Assembly: GCA_004802725.1 (NCBI GenBank)
Contig: SGPM01000037.1
Coordinates: forward strand, 62,001-126,000
Reading direction: 5' to 3'
Origin: Antrodiella citrinella
Taxonomy: Eukaryota; Basidiomycota; Agaricomycetes; Polyporales; Steccherinaceae
Length of the DNA: 64,000 nt
Part shown: in pieces, positions 59,601 to 64,000 of the stretch
Numbering within the stretch: the stretch's first letter is position 1
How the letters are laid out: each line of letters starts with the position of its first letter
Translations under genes and position numbers: made by a program
Notes under the pieces: generated by a model
Databases searched by the model: none
What the model saw: only the letters and a program-made list of their open reading frames with translations
Told to the model about the DNA's origin: nothing

Positions 59601-61050
59601 GAGGCCTTCTCAGCTGTAGAAGCCGTAGGAGTGTAAACTGAGACGCCGGGATGAGCAGCGGCGAGAGTGTCAGCGTAACCGACGTAGGTCATGTACGTGA
59701 GCAATTGCCTGGAAACCGCGATAGGTCCGGGGAGAGGGAACTCGTGAATGTAAGCAGAGTTGGCCTTCTCCATGACGGCGGTCATTCCCGCAGCCAGGTC
59801 GGCAGGCTTACCCCAAACGGTAATTTCATCGCCGGGCTCTTCAATGTTGGCAATGACAACAGCGCACTTGCTCTTCGCGAGGATATCTTCCGCGCCCTTG
59901 CCTGTCAGAAGTCTGTGCTGGCGCTTGGGAAGAGTGATCTTGAAGGACGTGATTTCATTCGTGAAGTAAGTGACCGCGGACTTGATGGTCTCTACGACGC
60001 GAACAACACCTTCGCGGTCTCCGCTAACGGTGATCTCGCGAGCGCCTACATTGAGAGCGAGGGTAACATCGGCACCCTCAGCGGCATCCTGGAACCTGCT
60101 ACGGTGGGGAACAATGAACGACAAGACGTGGGAAGGGATATCGCGGACATGCTGAGTGCTGCGAGACCGTCTAGCAGCGATCCTCTCGTTAATGAGAGCC
60201 TGAGCTTCCAATGCAGATGACTGAGGACCGATGATCGTGATGGGGATGGTGGGCTCCTCTTCCTCTTCCTCTTCACCAGTGATCGCAGGGGTTTCAATTC
60301 CAGAAGCAGAACCGTTCTGACCGGTGACCTGGAGCGTGTCCTTGCGAGGGATGTCGATCTTGACACCAGTCTGATCGCGGATTAGCTTCAAGGTAGCACC
60401 TTTGGAGCCAATGATGGTCGGGATGAGAGAAGCCGGTGCATTTACAACCAAAGTGACCTGTACAATGTGAGTGCTAAGATAACGCGGCACAGACACACGT
60501 CGCTTACAACAGGACTCAAAGCCGCCAGCAACTCCCTCTTTGCCTTGTCAAGCTCCTTGAGGGACTCGGACTTGAGGTAGAATGTCGTTTGACGCGATTT
60601 CTGGTTCGTGGATGCCTCAAGCTTGATCTTGTGGTGAGCCACGACCTGCCTCATGATCTCTCCGAGCGAAGTGGGCTTGCCATCCTTGCCAGCAGTGGAG
60701 AGGTCGACGACGGACAGAGTAAAGGAATCCGAGTAAAGAGGCTGCTTCGACGCCGTAGCCTTGATACGAGGCGCAACAGGAGAGCCCCAGACGGACTTGA
60801 CAGCATTGGTTGGGGCTGAGGGGGCGAGACAGGGAAACGCTTCGACAGAGGTGGTATCGGGGCGACCGTTAGACGATGCAGCAGGGGCTGCGGAAGGAGC
60901 AGAATCCAAAGACGGGAAAGGATCGGGAGCTCCTTCAAGTTCATGTTTCTTCTGCTCCCGAAAGTAGTTGGTAAAGTGGTGAGATGTCGGACATTTATGC
61001 TAACGCACCTGGAGAGTTGCAGCGTCGATGATCGGAGGAGGAGTAGCCAT
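56655..61050 (-). CDS. SCP160: Multi-KH RNA-binding protein, SCP160 / vigilin
   Basis: Polysome- and ER-associated RNA-binding protein. The start is ATG 61050 (MATPPPIIDAATLQ), with an intron to KKHELEGAPDPFPSLD; stop at 56655. About nine KH-type GxxG loops can be read in order: IIGSKGAT, LLTGKGAED, VVGKNGTT, IVGARGSG, LIGQGGK, ILGKSGAT, LIGAGGQ, LIGRGGQ and IVGTKGAN. Between them are regions with valine-rich strands typical of KH repeats. The gene is split by several 50-70 base introns (for example before TLVVNAPASLIPT and before the last GSEEAIHVAKDA). The C-terminus is a short Gly-Pro-Arg tail, RGGPRDGPRDGPRGGPRRD. Long frames on the plus strand here are antisense shadows. Confidence 0.93.
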
Positions 61051-61931
61051 GATTGGGACGAATTTACGGGTGTCCGAAGAGCACTGAGCCTAAGACGGGA
61101 AACCTAAGCAAGCTTGAACGCAAGCGTTGCTGTGAAACTGAGAAGGATGGTGGAATCAACTATGAAAGTTCTGAGAGAGTCGGTCCAAATGTTATACGTG
61201 GGCTCTCTACAGCACCGTGAGACACAATTACTGGATTCGGCCGCTACATGTCGTAGCGAACCGACAAAATTCGGAGTCGAGTAAGTACTTGTGACTGTAC
61301 AGTACATACAGGTGTAGGTACGTAAGGGTATGTGTATATAATACTATATTCACGTCGCGAAAGCCGAGACTATCGTTGCAGCTGTCTAAGTCGATCGCGG
61401 ACGAGAGCCGTCGGGGGCGAGCAAGGCACTTAGCGAGGGTAGACAGACACAGATATATGTAGACACTCACCCATGGAATTTCCTGAACGTTCACTTCAAT
61501 TGTGAGCTCACGACTCCGGGCCCACAGCCCTCCTAACGTGAATTTACAAAAAGATTGCAACGTGACTTCTCTATGGCGGTCCAAACGCGTGAGACGTGGC
61601 ACATCAATGCAAGTCCGTCGTTCGATGATCATGCAGTGCGGTGCAACTCCGAGCGATGAGAAAGAACGAGTCGATACGGAGAGAAGCTGAGAATGGCCTG
61701 GGACCAGCGAGAAATGTGCGAGAAAGAGCCTCGGCATGCGCGTCTACGAGTCTGGTGAGCGGGAGATCGGAAAGGACGACGTGGCCACACAACTCTCTCA
61801 GCTAAAAACGAGTTGATAATGCACACATCGGCCATCCCCACACATTCCCGTTGATCTCACCAACTGAAAAATCAATATTCAGTCCTTGTCATCCTACCAC
61901 CACCTTCCTTTCCAACCCCTTCCTCCACACC
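61051..61931. promoter_or_regulatory. Divergent promoter region of SCP160 and ERO1
   Basis: 881 bases between opposite start codons. A/T-rich ATGTGTATATAATACTATAT-like sequence lies near 61328-61347. ERO1 genes are commonly induced by the unfolded-protein response, but I could not identify a clear response element by eye. Promoter role inferred from position. Confidence 0.4.
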
Positions 61932-64000
61932 ATGCTGCCCAGGCAGCTGTACGCGATCGTGGTAGCGTTCCTGCTCCAGCCAGGTCGCTCAGCTATAGCT
62001 GCTTCCGACAAGTCATTTCTCGCCGACACTCTTCTCCGGAAAGACCAAGTGCAGAACGTACTTGAACACGAGCCTGTAAAGAAGCCAGTTTGCAAACAAA
62101 TAGTGAGTCGGGTCGGTAGACATTGCGTATTCATTGACGCCGATGGCATCATTCAGCCCACAGGGCCTATAGAGACAACACTTTGCGATTTCGAGACCGT
62201 AGAAGCCCATAACGACGACCTATATACGTCTCTCAAGGATCTTGTCAAGACTCCGTTCTTCAAGTACTTCAGAGTAAGCTCGGCTACGACCTATGAGGTC
62301 ATAATTTGTGATTTCCCAACTCATGCCCATCCCACTTAGGTTGACCTATACCGAGACTGTCCTTTTTGGCAAGAGAATGGCTATTGTATGAACAGGGAGT
62401 GTGGTATCACAACTACAAATGAGGTCCGTGGTTTTATTTTCTCTGGGGTCTATCATCTTCACACCGGCTTGTGATACAGAGCGAAATCCCGGAGAGATGG
62501 AGAGCTGCCTCATTGAGCAAGATCGAGATGCCCTCCCAGGACCAGGTATGTCCAATTGTACTCGCTATAGTAACTTGTTTGTACTTAGCCTTTGCAGCGG
62601 CATGGCCTACCTGGATGTTACTACCGAGACTCGGACTTCTGTTTCCTCGATGACATGTCAGGTGAGTGCACTGTGACATATGATTAAAACGTCCGCCGAA
62701 GCATACATCTACAGAGGGCGACTACATCGACCTTTCCGCAAATCCTGAACGTTTCACAGGTTACGCAGGTCCTTCTGCACGTCGTGTGTGGGCCTCCATA
62801 TACGAAGAGAACTGCTTCGGCATGTCCGAATTCAACCTTCTTTCCACTAACTCACCCAACCCTGCACCTGTCAGTCTACCGGATAGCATGACCGGTGTGC
62901 TTAAGGTGGACGGAAACGATAATTCGAAGTCTTGTCTTGAGAAGAGGATCTATTATAAGATCATTTCAGGTGTGGAATCTTCTTATGCGATATACTTTGG
63001 TCGTCCTGATACACCAAGTTTAGGTCTACATGCGAGTATCTCAACACATGTCTGTCACGAGGATATGAACCAGACTACCGGTGAATGGGTGCGTCACTAT
63101 CCATCCTATCGGGCTCGTCGAATCGAAATACTGAACGCCTTTTGATAGGGCCCTAATTTGCAGTGCTTCATCAATCGCGTAGCTGCGTACCCAGAACGTT
63201 TACAATATATCTACTTCAATGTCGTCCTCCTGTTGCGAGCTGTGTCTCGTATTGGACCTTATCTCTCGGCATACGACTACTGCGGCACGGGAACACATGA
63301 AGACGATGCATACACGCTGGAGAAGTTGGGTCAAGTCGTCAATATCGCACAGACCGTTGGGAAGTTCGATGAGACGGTATTGTTCAGGGGAGAGAACGCC
63401 AATGTACGTCGTGCTGGGATTTGCGTAAAGACATGACGCTCACTTATACTCGTTTTCATTAGGTCTTGAAGGAGGAATTCAAAGCACATTTCCGTAATGT
63501 TAGCCGGATTATGGACTGTGTAGGCTGCGACAAGTGTCGTCTTTGGGGCAAGGTCCAGACGTCCGGAATTGGTACCGCCCTCAAGATCCTCTTCGAGTTG
63601 GACGAAAAAGCCCTTGAGTACGTTTACAACTCACCTCACATGTCTTGGCGATACTCATTTGAGATCTGTCCGCAGTCCTCATTTGAACGCCAACCTGCTC
63701 TCCCGATCGGAAGTCGTCGCACTAATCAACACTCTTCACCGATTCTCTGAGAGTCTGGCTGCCGTGAACGACTTCCGGAAGATGTGGGCGGACGCAGGCG
63801 AACACGAAGCAGAGCATATGATCAAGGAGGCTGAGAAAGTCGTAGACATCACCAAAGTGCGTCACCTGACGGCAGAACTCCAATAATTGGCTATGTATTG
63901 ACCTTGTTCACAGCCGAGACCATCACCACACGCAGGCACCTCCGGGCCCTCAGACTCATTCATAGACGACTTCCAGCGATGGGTCCGGGCGTGTCAAGAA
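61932..64000 (+). CDS. ERO1: ER thiol oxidase ERO1, 3' end missing
   Basis: Flavoenzyme that oxidises protein disulfide isomerase in the ER. The coding sequence begins at ATG 61932 with a signal peptide ([18 protein letters not shown]) and runs off the right edge. Family blocks: [37 protein letters not shown], the shuttle cysteines CMNREC followed by [92 protein letters not shown] with the active-site CxxCxxC, and [16 protein letters not shown]. Introns are seen after [29 protein letters not shown] and DITK; the last visible exon begins near 63912. Confidence 0.94.

Noticed and set aside
58898..60220. Long plus-strand open frames (up to 222 codons) opposite SCP160
   Set aside because: They are antisense shadows of the KH-domain coding sequence; the minus strand carries the recognisable domains and splice sites.
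1..64000. CRISPR array, prophage, integron or bacterial defence system
   Set aside because: The window is intron-rich fungal nuclear DNA; no spaced repeats or bacterial-type operons are present.

Overview
The window is nuclear DNA of a filamentous fungus, most likely a basidiomycete of the mushroom-forming class (Agaricomycetes). The reasons are many introns of about 45-65 bases per gene, fungus-type regulators (Zn2Cys6 and C2H2 factors, a PHO80-like cyclin, an Mkk1/2-type MAPK kinase), balanced base composition and short intergenic gaps between housekeeping genes. I rebuilt most genes exon by exon by matching splice phase to family motifs. The lengths of eleven of the spliced models were checked and divide cleanly by three.

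Layout, left to right. 1-4.3 kb: a CREG-like secreted protein (partial, minus) and DNA ligase I (minus). 6.5-8.3 kb: a short C2H2 factor (plus) and the N-terminal acetyltransferase NAA50 (minus). 10.9-15.8 kb: two unrecognised conserved-looking proteins and a PHO80-like cyclin (minus). 15.8-28.3 kb: two long stretches with no convincing gene, separated by a Zn2Cys6 factor (22.9-24.0 kb, minus). 28.3-40.9 kb: a dense block of 2-methylcitrate dehydratase (minus), SNAPC3 (plus), TFIIH subunit TFB4 (plus), taspase 1 (minus), RNase H2 subunit B (plus) and an 866-residue disordered RGG protein (plus). 42-46.3 kb: a MAPK kinase (minus), a tRNA-Leu gene and the splicing factor SLU7 (plus). 47.6-52.3 kb: a FAD monooxygenase and its decayed tandem copy. 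52.6-64 kb: the U2 snRNP protein SR140/U2SURP (minus), a membrane-anchored monothiol glutaredoxin (plus), the multi-KH protein SCP160/vigilin (minus) and ERO1 (plus, running off the right edge).

Functionally this is a housekeeping neighbourhood. Replication and repair are represented by ligase I and RNase H2B, both with PCNA-binding motifs, and by TFB4. snRNA transcription and splicing are represented by SNAPC3, SLU7 and SR140. ER and secretory redox is represented by ERO1, the glutaredoxin and CREG. Several neighbours are divergent pairs with short shared promoters (PrpD/SNAPC3, TASP1/RNase H2B, SR140/GRX, SCP160/ERO1, MKK/SLU7).

The most unusual observations are five GC-AG introns in three genes, a tandem monooxygenase pair with one copy broken and both lacking the usual residues after the GDAAH motif, a taspase 1 homologue in a fungus, a tRNA gene inside a bidirectional promoter, and start codons sitting alone in 4- and 6-base coding exons. 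I saw no convincing new multi-gene defence or mobile system.
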